From positions 4,898,001-4,962,000 of the forward strand of contig CBDIIA010000003.1 in assembly GCA_965279475.1 (NCBI GenBank): a stretch of DNA of 64,000 bases, read 5' to 3'. Shown here one piece after another: positions 47,960 to 55,952 of the stretch. The stretch comes from Pseudorhodoferax sp965279475. GTDB lineage: Bacteria > Pseudomonadota > Gammaproteobacteria > Burkholderiales > Burkholderiaceae_C. The number at the start of each line of letters is the position of its first letter. Position 1 is the stretch's first letter. The notes under the pieces are model-generated. The model made no database searches, was not told the DNA's origin, and saw only the letters and a list, made by a program, of their open reading frames with translations. A program made the position numbers and the translations under genes.

Positions 47960-49858
47960 TCATTCGACGGTCACGCTCTTTGCAAGATTGCGCGGCTTGT
48001 CCACATCCGTCCCCCGCGCGCAAGCTGTGTGGTACGCCAGCAGTTGCAGCGGCACCACGTGCAGCAGCGGTGACAGCTCGCCGTAGTGCTCGGGCATGCG
48101 GATCACGTTGATGCCCTCCTCGCTCTTGATGTGGCTGTCGGCATCGGCCAGCACGTACAGCACGCCGCCGCGGGCGCGCACTTCCTGCATGTTGCTCTTG
48201 AGTTTCTCCAGCAGCGTGTCGTTGGGTGCCACCGTCACCACCGGCATCGCGCTGGTCACCAGGGCCAGCGGGCCGTGCTTCAGCTCGCCGGCCGCATAGG
48301 CTTCGGCGTGGATGTAGGTGATCTCTTTCAGCTTGAGCGCGCCTTCCAGCGCGATCGGAAAGTGTAGGCCGCGGCCGAGGAACAGCGCGTTCTCCATCTT
48401 GGCGAAGTCTTCGGCCCAGCTGATGATCTGGGGTTCCAGCGCCAGCACGGCCTGCAGCGCGGCGGGCAGGTGGCGCATGGCTTTCAGGTGGCGGGCTTCG
48501 TCCGCTTCGCTGAGCCGGCCCTTGGCCTGGGCCAGCGCCAGCGTCAGCAGGAACAGGCCGGCCAGCTGCGTCGTGAAGGCCTTGGTCGACGCCACGCCGA
48601 TCTCCACGCCGGCGCGCGTGATGTAGGCGAGCTTGCATTCGCGCACCATCGCCGAGGTGCTGACGTTGCACACGGTCAGCGTGTTCAGCATGCCCAGGCT
48701 TTGCGCGTGGCGCAGCGCGGCCAGCGTGTCGGCGGTCTCGCCCGACTGGGTGATGGTGACGACCAGCGTCTTCGGGTTGGGCACCGATTCGCGGTAGCGG
48801 TATTCGCTGGCGATCTCGACCGAAGTCGGGATCTTGGCGATGCTCTCCAGCCAGTACTTGGCGGTGCAGCCGCTGTAGTAGCTGGTACCGCAGGCCAGGA
48901 TCAGCACCGAGTCGATTTCCTGGAACACCTTGTGCGCGACCGTGCCGGCACCTTCCGCGGCGCCGCCGTCGAACAGCTCGGGCGTGATGCCGACCACGCC
49001 TTCGAGCGTGTCGCCGATGGCGCGCGGCTGCTCGAAGATCTCCTTCTGCATGTAGTGGCGGTACGGCCCCAGTTCGGCCGCGCCGCTGTGCGCCAGCACG
49101 GTCTTCACGGTGCGCGCGACCGGCTTGTGCGCCTTGTCGACGATCCAGTACTTGCCGAGCTGCACGTCGACCACGTCGCCTTCTTCGAGGTAGACGATCT
49201 GGTCGGTCACGCCGGCCAGCGCCATCGCGTCGCTGGCGAGGAAGTTCTCGCTGTTGTCTTTGCCCACACCCAGGATCAGCGGCGAGCCGGCACGTGCACC
49301 CACCACGCGGTGCGGCTCGTCCTTGCAGAACACGGCGATGGCGTAGCCGCCGCGCAGGTGCTTGACGCTGGCCTTGACGGCCTCGAACAGGTCGCCGTCG
49401 TACAGGCTGTCGACCAGGTGGGCGATGACCTCGGTGTCGGTCTGGCTCAGGAACTGGTAGCCCTTGGCCTGCAGCATCGTGCGCAGTTCGTCGTGGTTCT
49501 CGATGATGCCGTTGTGCACCAACGCCACGCGGCCCGCGCGGCTGGCCGAGTCCAGGCCCGTGCCGTGGCTGAAGTGCGGGTGCGCGTTGTGCACCGCCGG
49601 CGCGCCGTGCGTGGCCCAGCGGGTATGGGCGATGCCGGTGCCGCCTTCGATCCTGTCTTCGGTCACCTGGCTCATCAGCTCGGCCACGCGCGCCGTGCTG
49701 CGCGCGCGGCGCAACGCGCCCGGCTGTTTGGCATCGGCACCGTCCGCATAGATGGCGACGCCGCAGGAGTCGTAGCCGCGGTACTCGAGCCGTTGCAGGC
49801 CCTGGACCAGGATGGGAACGATGTTGCGCTTGGAAACCGCGCCGACGATGCCGCACAT
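47960..49858 (-). CDS. glmS: glutamine-fructose-6-phosphate aminotransferase (isomerizing)
   Basis: A 632-residue enzyme that makes glucosamine 6-phosphate from fructose 6-phosphate and glutamine, the first step of amino-sugar and peptidoglycan precursor synthesis. The N-terminal glutaminase begins MCGIVGAV with Cys2 as nucleophile, then RLEYRGYDSCGVA; two SIS domains follow (ILACGTSYYSG, TQSGETADTLAAL), and the end is PRNLAKSVTVE. ATG 49858 is fixed by the need for Cys at position 2. The 3' end is the classical Tn7-type attachment region, and partial copies of it lie downstream. Confidence 0.97.
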   Translation of the reverse strand: MCGIVGAVSKRNIVPILVQGLQRLEYRGYDSCGVAIYADGADAKQPGALRRARSTARVAELMSQVTEDRIEGGTGIAHTRWATHGAPAVHNAHPHFSHGTGLDSASRAGRVALVHNGIIENHDELRTMLQAKGYQFLSQTDTEVIAHLVDSLYDGDLFEAVKASVKHLRGGYAIAVFCKDEPHRVVGARAGSPLILGVGKDNSENFLASDAMALAGVTDQIVYLEEGDVVDVQLGKYWIVDKAHKPVARTVKTVLAHSGAAELGPYRHYMQKEIFEQPRAIGDTLEGVVGITPELFDGGAAEGAGTVAHKVFQEIDSVLILACGTSYYSGCTAKYWLESIAKIPTSVEIASEYRYRESVPNPKTLVVTITQSGETADTLAALRHAQSLGMLNTLTVCNVSTSAMVRECKLAYITRAGVEIGVASTKAFTTQLAGLFLLTLALAQAKGRLSEADEARHLKAMRHLPAALQAVLALEPQIISWAEDFAKMENALFLGRGLHFPIALEGALKLKEITYIHAEAYAAGELKHGPLALVTSAMPVVTVAPNDTLLEKLKSNMQEVRARGGVLYVLADADSHIKSEEGINVIRMPEHYGELSPLLHVVPLQLLAYHTACARGTDVDKPRNLAKSVTVE

Positions 49859-49935
49859 AAGCTTGCTCCAGTGATCAGGTGCGGCGATGGTAGGACCGTC
49901 GTCAAAACATTTCTGCGCAATTTTCGCCAACTATA

Positions 49936-49948
49936 GAAATTTAATTTC
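49936..49948. promoter_or_regulatory. palindrome GAAATT-T-AATTTC between glmS and lrp-type gene
   Basis: A perfect 13-base palindrome inside a 63-bp AT-rich gap, unusual in this GC-rich sequence. It resembles Lrp/AsnC-type sites and may control the divergent regulator gene, glmS, or both. Confidence 0.5.
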
Positions 49949-49992
49949 ACGTTCCATTTGTTTCGATTTAAAATTTCATTGAAAACGAATTC

Positions 49993-50490
49993 ATGGAACA
50001 AATCCAACTCGACGCCACGGATCTGCGCCTGCTCGACCAGCTGCAGCGCGACGCCTCCGTCAGCAACCTCGAACTGGCCGAGAGCGTGCACGTCTCGCCG
50101 CCCACCTGCCTTCGCCGTGTCAAGCGGCTGGTCGATTCGGGGCTGATCGAGCGGCAGGTGGCGATCCTCTCGGCCGACGGGCTGGCGCCGCTGCTGGGCC
50201 ACGGGCTGACGGCGCTGGTCGAGATCACGCTCGATCGGCAGGACGCCGAGCACCTGGCCGCGTTCGAGGCGCGCGTGGCCGCCGACGACGCGGTGCAGCA
50301 GTGCTACCGCGTATCGCCCGGGCCCGACTTCTGCCTGGTGGTCTACGCGGCCGACATGCCGGGCTACCTGGCGCTGGCCGAGCGGCTGTTCACCGGCGAC
50401 GCCAACGTGCGCAACGTCAAGGCCTTCTTCAGCCTGAAGCGCGCCAAATTCCAGCCGTACCTTCCGCTGCAAGGCAACCGCCCGGCATGA
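49993..50490 (+). CDS. Lrp/AsnC-family transcriptional regulator
   Basis: A 165-residue regulator: N-terminal winged helix (DLRLLDQLQRDASVSNLELA, VSPPTCLRRVKRL) and C-terminal RAM domain (CYRVSPGPDFCLVVYAADM). Members sense amino acids. Its stop overlaps the EamA transporter start (ATGA), so regulator and exporter form an operon, a common arrangement for amino-acid efflux. Confidence 0.93.
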   Translation: MEQIQLDATDLRLLDQLQRDASVSNLELAESVHVSPPTCLRRVKRLVDSGLIERQVAILSADGLAPLLGHGLTALVEITLDRQDAEHLAAFEARVAADDAVQQCYRVSPGPDFCLVVYAADMPGYLALAERLFTGDANVRNVKAFFSLKRAKFQPYLPLQGNRPA

Positions 50491-51401
50491 CACACGCCCA
50501 TGCGCTGCTGCCGCGCCGCATCGCGGTGCCCGTGATGCTGTGCCTGGGCTGCACCTTCGCAGCCAACCACGTAGCCGCACGCGTGGCGTTCGACCATGGC
50601 ACGGGGCTGCTGGTGGCGGTGATGGCCCGCACCCTGGTCGCCGTGCTGGTGCTGACCGCGCTGGTGCTGTGGCAACGCGAGCCGCTGCGTGTGCCGGCCG
50701 GCTACCGCCGCTGGCTGGTGCTGGTCGGCCTGATGACGGTCACGCAAAGCGTGTGCATGTACACGGCGGTGGCCAAGATCCCGGTGGCCCTGGCCCTGCT
50801 GGTGGCCAACGTGTTCCCACTGCTGCTGGCGTTGTGGACCTGGCTGTTCGGCGGCCCGCCGCCGACACGCCGCGCCTGCCTGCTGATGGGCCTGATCCTG
50901 TTCGGGCTGTGCCTGGCGCTCGACCTGCCCGCGCGGCTGAGCGGCGCCAGCGCGGCCGGCCCCGACTGGACGCTGGGCGTGAGCCTGGCCTTCTGCGCCG
51001 CCACCTCGTTCTCGCTGGGCCTGTGGATCGTCGACCACAAGCTGCGTGCAATGAGCGCATCGGTGCGCAGCCTGCTGACGATGGCGATCGTGCTGTGCGC
51101 CGTGGCCGTGGTCGCGGCCAGCAGCGTGGTGCCGGGCGGCATGGCCTGGCCGCACGGCGGCAAGGGCTGGGTCGGCCTGGCGCTGCTGGCGCTGCTCTAC
51201 GGCGTCGGCTTCTCGGTGCTGTATGTGCTGCTGCCGCGCCTGGACATGGCACGCAACGCACCGGTGATGAACATCGAGCCGGTGGCCACGCTGGTCCTCG
51301 GCTGGCTGGTGCTGGGGCAAATGCTGGCGCCGATCCAGCTGCTGGGCGCGTTGGTGGTGGTGAGCGGCATCGTATTGCTGGCGTACCGGCGGGCCGGCTG
51401 A
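50487..51401 (+). CDS. EamA/DMT-family transporter
   Basis: A 304-residue inner-membrane protein with ten predicted helices in two EamA halves (FAANHVAARVAFDHG, and late MNIEPVATLVLGWLVLG and LGALVVVSGIVLLA). The family exports amino acids and metabolites. Coupling with an Lrp-type regulator supports amino-acid efflux, but the substrate is unproven. Confidence 0.9.
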   Translation: MTHAHALLPRRIAVPVMLCLGCTFAANHVAARVAFDHGTGLLVAVMARTLVAVLVLTALVLWQREPLRVPAGYRRWLVLVGLMTVTQSVCMYTAVAKIPVALALLVANVFPLLLALWTWLFGGPPPTRRACLLMGLILFGLCLALDLPARLSGASAAGPDWTLGVSLAFCAATSFSLGLWIVDHKLRAMSASVRSLLTMAIVLCAVAVVAASSVVPGGMAWPHGGKGWVGLALLALLYGVGFSVLYVLLPRLDMARNAPVMNIEPVATLVLGWLVLGQMLAPIQLLGALVVVSGIVLLAYRRAG

Positions 51402-51505
51402 TACGGATTCGCAATCAAAACGATCACTGCGTTGCTTCGCCTTGCCGTGCCACAGCACGGTCTGCGGCTTCGCGCCTTGTGCTCGCTTCGATTGCAAACC
51501 CGTAT
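51401..51505. repeat. imperfect long inverted repeat after EamA gene
   Basis: The ends ATACGGATTCGCAATC and GATTGCAAACCCGTAT form an imperfect inverted repeat around a GC-rich centre that contains another hairpin (CCGTGC-CACA-GCACGG). It fits between convergent genes and could be a dispersed repeat or a bidirectional terminator. Confidence 0.5.
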
Positions 51506-51534
51506 GAAGCCGCCGCCGTGACGCGGCTGCGCCA

Positions 51535-52353
51535 CTACGCGGGGGCGCCAGGCAACGTCAGCCGCGCGGTGCAGCCCCCGCCCGGCACGGCGTCCCACTG
51601 CAGGCTGCCGCCATGGCGGCGCGCCACCTGCTGCGCCAGCGCCAGGCCCATGCCCATGCCTTCGAATTCCGTGGCACCGTGCAGCCGCTGGAACGGCCGG
51701 CCCAGCGGCCCGGCGCGGGCCGCGTCGAAGCCCACGCCGTTGTCGCGCACGCACCAGGCGGCGGGCCGGTCGCCTTCGGCCGGCAACCACAGCACCTCGA
51801 TCCGGGCCACGGCGCGGGGGCGCGTGAACTTCAAGGCGTTGTCGAGCAACTGGGTCCACAGCAGGCGCAGTTGCACCGGGTCGCCGATCAGCGCAGGCAT
51901 GTCGGCCGCCACCACCCATTCGACCGGGCGCGCGGCGTCCGCGGGCGACAAGGTGTGCGCAATGTGGCGCCGCGCCTCGGCCACCAGGGCGGCGGCGGAC
52001 ACCGGGCACGGCGACAGCGACGCACGCCCCAGGCGCGCCAGCTCCACCAGGCCGTCGACCATGCGGCCGAGCTGGCCGGCCGAACGCTCCAGCGTAGCCA
52101 GGCCCGCCGACGGGTCTTCGCCTTCGGCCTGCATCTCGCGCACCAGCTTGCTGTAGGCCAGCACGTGGCGCAGGGGGGCCCGCAGGTCGTGGCCGATGGC
52201 GCGCTGGAAGTCGTCCGCGTCGCGGTGGGCATCCTGCAGCTGCGCGTCGCGCTCGGCCATGGCCTTCCGCAGCGCCGCGCACTCGGCCTCGCTCTGGCGC
52301 AACCGCTCGCGCAGGGCCGCGGGGTCGTTGGGGTCGGCGCTGGCGGCTTGCAT
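51535..52353 (-). CDS. soluble sensor histidine kinase
   Basis: A 272-residue kinase without membrane segments: a short N-terminal coiled coil, H-box FQRAIGHDLRAPLRHVLAYSKL, and ATPase motifs LLDNALKFT, VRDNGVGFD and GMGMGLALAQQV. There is no sensory domain beyond the coiled coil, so it may act with a separate sensor. It lies 31 bp downstream of glmU on the same strand. Confidence 0.87.
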   Translation of the reverse strand: MQAASADPNDPAALRERLRQSEAECAALRKAMAERDAQLQDAHRDADDFQRAIGHDLRAPLRHVLAYSKLVREMQAEGEDPSAGLATLERSAGQLGRMVDGLVELARLGRASLSPCPVSAAALVAEARRHIAHTLSPADAARPVEWVVAADMPALIGDPVQLRLLWTQLLDNALKFTRPRAVARIEVLWLPAEGDRPAAWCVRDNGVGFDAARAGPLGRPFQRLHGATEFEGMGMGLALAQQVARRHGGSLQWDAVPGGGCTARLTLPGAPA

Positions 52354-52384
52354 CGCGGGGCTGGCGATCGTGTGGGCGACGTGC

Positions 52385-53794
52385 TTACTTGGCGATCTTC
52401 ACCGGCCGTTTCCAGTCCGGCAGGCTGACCTGCTTGCCGCGTGCCACGGCCAGCGCGCCGGCCGGCACTTCCTTGGTGATGGTGGAGCCGCCGCCCACCG
52501 TGGCGCCGTCGCCCAGCTTCACCGGCGCCACCAGCACGCAGTTGCTGCCCACGTGTACGTCGGCGCCGATCACGGTGCGGTGCTTGTTCACGCCGTCGTA
52601 GTTGGCGGTAATGCTGCCAGCGCCGAAGTTCACGCGTTCGCCCACCGTCGCGTCGCCCAGGTAGGCTAGATGGTTGGCCTTGGCGCCACGTGCCAGCGTG
52701 GCGTTCTTGACCTCGACGAAGTTGCCGATGTGCACCTCTTCGGCCAGCTGCGCACCGGGTCGCAGCCGTGCGAACGGGCCGACCAGCGCGCCCGCGCCGA
52801 CCTGCACGTGGTCCTTCTCGGTGCTGCCGCCCTCGATGTGGCAGAACGGGTGCACCACCGCACCGGCGGCGATGCTGGCGTTGGCAATGACGCAGTGCGC
52901 ACCGATCTTCACGCCCTCGCCCAGCGTGACCTTGCCCGAGAACACGCAGTTGACGTCGATGTCGACGTCGCCCGCACACACCAGCTCGCCGCGCACGTCG
53001 ATGCGCGCCGGGTCGGCCAGCCGCACGCCCTGCTCCAGCAGCTGGTGGGCGTGCCGCAGCTGGAACGCGCGTTCGAGTTCGGCCAGCTGCACCGGGCTGT
53101 TGACGCCGTCGACCTGCACCTTGTCGCCGGTCTTCGTCGCGACCACGGGCGCGCCGTCGGCCACGGCGAACTGCACGATGTCGGTCAGGTAGTACTCGCC
53201 CTGGCTGTTGTCGTTGGTCAGCCGGGCCAGCCAGCGCTTGAGGCTGGCGCTGGGCACGGCCATCACGCCGGTGTAGATCTCGCGGATGGTGCGCTGCTCG
53301 GGCGACGCGTCCTTGTGTTCGACGATGCGCTGCACCGCGTCGCCGTTGCGCACGATGCGGCCGTAGCCGGTGGGGTCGGGCATGTCGACGGTAAGCAGCG
53401 CGACGCGGGTGCCGGCGCAGTCGGCCAGCAGGCCCTGCAGGGTGTCGGCCTGGATCAGCGGCACGTCGCCGTTCAGGATCAGCGTGATGCCGTCGTCCGG
53501 CAGGTGCGGCACGGCCTGCTGCACCGCGTGGCCGGTGCCGAGCTGCGGCTCCTGGCGCACGCAGTGCAGGGCGCCGGCGGTCGCCGCGGCGGCGTCGTGC
53601 TGCAGGAATGTCTCGACTTTCTCGGCGCCGTGTCCGGTAATCACCACCAGCTGGCGCGGCGCAAGCCGCGTTGCCGTGTCAACCACATGCCCGAGCAGCG
53701 CCCGCCCCGCCAAACGGTGCAAAACTTTGGGTAAGCTGCTTTTCATGCGCGTACCCTTGCCCGCTGCCATGATCACCACATCGACTGCTGCCAT
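52385..53794 (-). CDS. glmU: bifunctional UDP-GlcNAc pyrophosphorylase / GlcN-1-P acetyltransferase
   Basis: A 469-residue enzyme completing UDP-GlcNAc synthesis. The N-terminal uridylyltransferase has VVIMAAGKGTRMKSSLPKVLH; the C-terminal left-handed beta-helix has hexapeptide repeats and acetyltransferase residues near NFVEVKNATL and NYDGVNKHRTVIG. Length matches the family. It is near glmS, which supplies the pathway. Its ATG overlaps the divergent lipoprotein ATG by two bases. Confidence 0.96.
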   Translation of the reverse strand: MAAVDVVIMAAGKGTRMKSSLPKVLHRLAGRALLGHVVDTATRLAPRQLVVITGHGAEKVETFLQHDAAAATAGALHCVRQEPQLGTGHAVQQAVPHLPDDGITLILNGDVPLIQADTLQGLLADCAGTRVALLTVDMPDPTGYGRIVRNGDAVQRIVEHKDASPEQRTIREIYTGVMAVPSASLKRWLARLTNDNSQGEYYLTDIVQFAVADGAPVVATKTGDKVQVDGVNSPVQLAELERAFQLRHAHQLLEQGVRLADPARIDVRGELVCAGDVDIDVNCVFSGKVTLGEGVKIGAHCVIANASIAAGAVVHPFCHIEGGSTEKDHVQVGAGALVGPFARLRPGAQLAEEVHIGNFVEVKNATLARGAKANHLAYLGDATVGERVNFGAGSITANYDGVNKHRTVIGADVHVGSNCVLVAPVKLGDGATVGGGSTITKEVPAGALAVARGKQVSLPDWKRPVKIAK

Positions 53795-54689
53795 GAACGT
53801 CTTCTCCTGTGCATCTGGCGTACCCGCCGCGTTGGGTCGGATTATCGTGCTGCTGTTCGCGGTGGCCGTGCTGCAGGCCTGCAGCGCGATCAAGCTCGGC
53901 TACAACAACGCCACCGGCCTCGGCTACTGGTGGCTCGACGGTTACCTCGACTTCAACGAGGTGCAGTCGGTGAAGCTGCGCGAAGACCTCGACCAATTGC
54001 AGCAATGGCACCGCAGCAGCGAGCTGCCCGAGTACGCCGACCTGCTGCAGCGCGCCCAGACCCTGATGGCCACGCCCAGCGTGACGGCGGCCCAGGCCTG
54101 CGCCTTCGTCAACGAAGCCCAGCTGCAGATCGACGACATGGTGGCGCGTGCCCAGCCGGTGGCCGTGCAGCTGGCGCTGAGCCTGAGCCCGGCGCAACTC
54201 GACACGCTGGAGAAGAAGTACGCGAAGAACAATGCCGACTACCGCAAGGAGTGGCTGCGCGTGCCACCCGACGAGGTGCGCACCAAGCGCTACGAGAAGA
54301 CGCTGGACCGGGCCGAGATGGTCTATGGCCGACTCGACGAGGCGCAGCGCAGCCTGATCCGCCAGCAGGTCGACGCGTCAAGCTTCGACCCGCAGTTCTC
54401 CAACACCGAGCGCATCCGCCGGCAGCAGGACACCCTGCAGACCCTGCGCGGCCTGAATGGCCGCCAGGCCACGCCGGAGCAGGCTGCGCCCCTGCTGCGC
54501 GGGCTGGTCGAACGCTTCCGACGCTCGCCCGATCCGCAGTACCGGGCCTACCAGCAAAAGCAGATCGAAGAAGGCTGCCAGGGTTTTGCGACGGCCCACA
54601 ACGCGGCCACGCCCGCGCAGCGCGAACATGCGGTGAAACGCCTGAAGAGTTACGAACGCGACCTGCGCACGCTGGCCGCACAGCGCTGA
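53793..54689 (+). CDS. DUF6279-family lipoprotein
   Basis: A 298-residue lipoprotein (signal ending AVLQACSAIKLGYNNA) with the helical pattern GYWWLDGYLDFNEVQS and RLDEAQRSLIRQQ of DUF6279. Function is unknown. ATG 53793 overlaps the glmU start codon on the other strand. The only in-frame starts further upstream lie inside glmU and would misplace the signal peptide. Confidence 0.8.
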   Translation: MNVFSCASGVPAALGRIIVLLFAVAVLQACSAIKLGYNNATGLGYWWLDGYLDFNEVQSVKLREDLDQLQQWHRSSELPEYADLLQRAQTLMATPSVTAAQACAFVNEAQLQIDDMVARAQPVAVQLALSLSPAQLDTLEKKYAKNNADYRKEWLRVPPDEVRTKRYEKTLDRAEMVYGRLDEAQRSLIRQQVDASSFDPQFSNTERIRRQQDTLQTLRGLNGRQATPEQAAPLLRGLVERFRRSPDPQYRAYQQKQIEEGCQGFATAHNAATPAQREHAVKRLKSYERDLRTLAAQR

Positions 54690-54713
54690 CGGGCCGCTGC
54701 GGCCCAAAAAGGA

Positions 54714-54956
54714 TCAGCGCGCCAGGGTCAGCGGCGGCCGGCCAGCCCGGTGGCTGGTGTCGTGGCGCAGGAAGGCTTCGAGCGTGCAGGCCGCATCATG
54801 GAAGCCGCTGTCACCCTGCTGCCAGCGCGGCTGAAATTCGCGCGTGCCGTTGTCCTGCTGTTGCTGACGGTCGACGGGGTGCGGCTCGCGTTCCTGCAAC
54901 GCCATCGGCCGGACAGTGCGGCTACGAGGGCGGGCGGGGATGCGGCTGGAGGTCAT
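54714..54956 (-). CDS. hypothetical small protein (doubtful)
   Basis: An 80-residue hydrophilic frame, rich in Arg, Gln and Pro, filling an otherwise gene-free 380-bp gap between the DUF6279 and Crp/Fnr genes. No family is recognised and the ribosome binding site is weak; it may not be a gene. An opposite-strand frame covers the same bases. Confidence 0.3.
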   Translation of the reverse strand: MTSSRIPARPRSRTVRPMALQEREPHPVDRQQQQDNGTREFQPRWQQGDSGFHDAACTLEAFLRHDTSHRAGRPPLTLAR

Positions 54957-55071
54957 GGTGTTCTCTGGTGGTCGGATTGCATCGCTTTGGTGCGATGGCT
55001 CCGAGACTAAGCCCCGTTCGGGTGCGCACGCGTCGTCCGCCGCTGACCCTGGCTGTCAGCGCGCTCCTACG

Positions 55072-55851
55072 TCAGATCAGCGGCAGCTGCCGCAACGGGG
55101 CGGCCGCATAGTCGGCCAGCTGCTGCAGCGCCTTGACGTTGACCAGCCTCAGGCGCCCATCCTCGATCTGGTGAAGGCCCAGCTGCTGCAGCCGCCGCAG
55201 CGTCCGGTTGGTGTGCACCAGCGAGAGGCCCAGCGCGTCGGCGATGTGCTGCTGGTACAGCGGGAAGTCGATCGCGTCGTCGCGCACCAGACCCACGCGC
55301 TGCGCCCGCTTGAACAGGTGGATCAGCAGCACGGCCACACGCTCCAGCGCGTTGCGGCGCCCGGCGGTCAGCAGGTTCTCGTCGAGCATCTGCTCTTCGC
55401 GCGCGCCGAGCCAGGTGATGTCGTAGCCCAGGCTCGGGTGCTCGCGGTACAGGTCCCACAGGCGGTCGGCCGGGAACACGCACAGCGCCACATCGGTCAT
55501 CGCTTCCACGCCATAGGTCGCGCCGGCGGCAAACTCCTGCTGCAGGCCGATGAAGTCGCCCGGCAGCAGGAAGTTGAGGATCTGCCGGCGCCCGTCGCTC
55601 AAGGTCTTGAAGCGGAAGGCCCAGCCGGAGAACAGCGTGTAGAGCCGCTGCGTTTCGGCGTGCTCGCGGATGATCTCCTGGCCCGCGCCGACGCGCATCG
55701 TCTCGCGGCGGAAATCCTCGATGAAGCCGAGCTCGGTTTCGGTGACAGGCAGGAACGCACCGCTGTTGCGCAGAGGGCATTGCGTGCATTGCGGCGGCAG
55801 GAGCGGCAGATCGATCGGTTTCACGCCGAAAGTGTAGGCTGGGACCGCCAT
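55072..55851 (-). CDS. Crp/Fnr-family transcriptional regulator
   Basis: A 259-residue regulator: N-terminal CQTCPLR-like cysteines (PPQCTQCPLRNSGAF), a cyclic-nucleotide-binding-type beta barrel (LYTLFSGWAFRFKTLSDG, LPGDFIGLQQEF), and a C-terminal helix-turn-helix (QQHIADALGLSLVHTNRTLR). Only two clustered cysteines are visible at the N-terminus, so an Fnr-type iron-sulfur cluster is unlikely. It is a relative of regulators answering redox or stress cues. Confidence 0.88.
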   Translation of the reverse strand: MAVPAYTFGVKPIDLPLLPPQCTQCPLRNSGAFLPVTETELGFIEDFRRETMRVGAGQEIIREHAETQRLYTLFSGWAFRFKTLSDGRRQILNFLLPGDFIGLQQEFAAGATYGVEAMTDVALCVFPADRLWDLYREHPSLGYDITWLGAREEQMLDENLLTAGRRNALERVAVLLIHLFKRAQRVGLVRDDAIDFPLYQQHIADALGLSLVHTNRTLRRLQQLGLHQIEDGRLRLVNVKALQQLADYAAAPLRQLPLI

Positions 55852-55952
55852 GCCATCGGGCGACCTGTTTTTGGGATGGTGGCGCCCCCCCCGGGTCTTG
55901 CCGGCCCGGGCAACTGCTGCTAACTTCGCCGCCCCGACTCCAGGGTTCCTGC

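Noticed and set aside
44041..47990. A complete Tn7-like element at glmS
   Set aside because: No TnsA-E, TniQ or integrase-like protein and no Tn7-type ends are present; only repeated glmS tails and unrelated cargo.
47960..49992. A glmS ribozyme upstream of glmS
   Set aside because: That element is known from Gram-positive bacteria, and the 63-bp leader here is too short and AT-rich to hold it.
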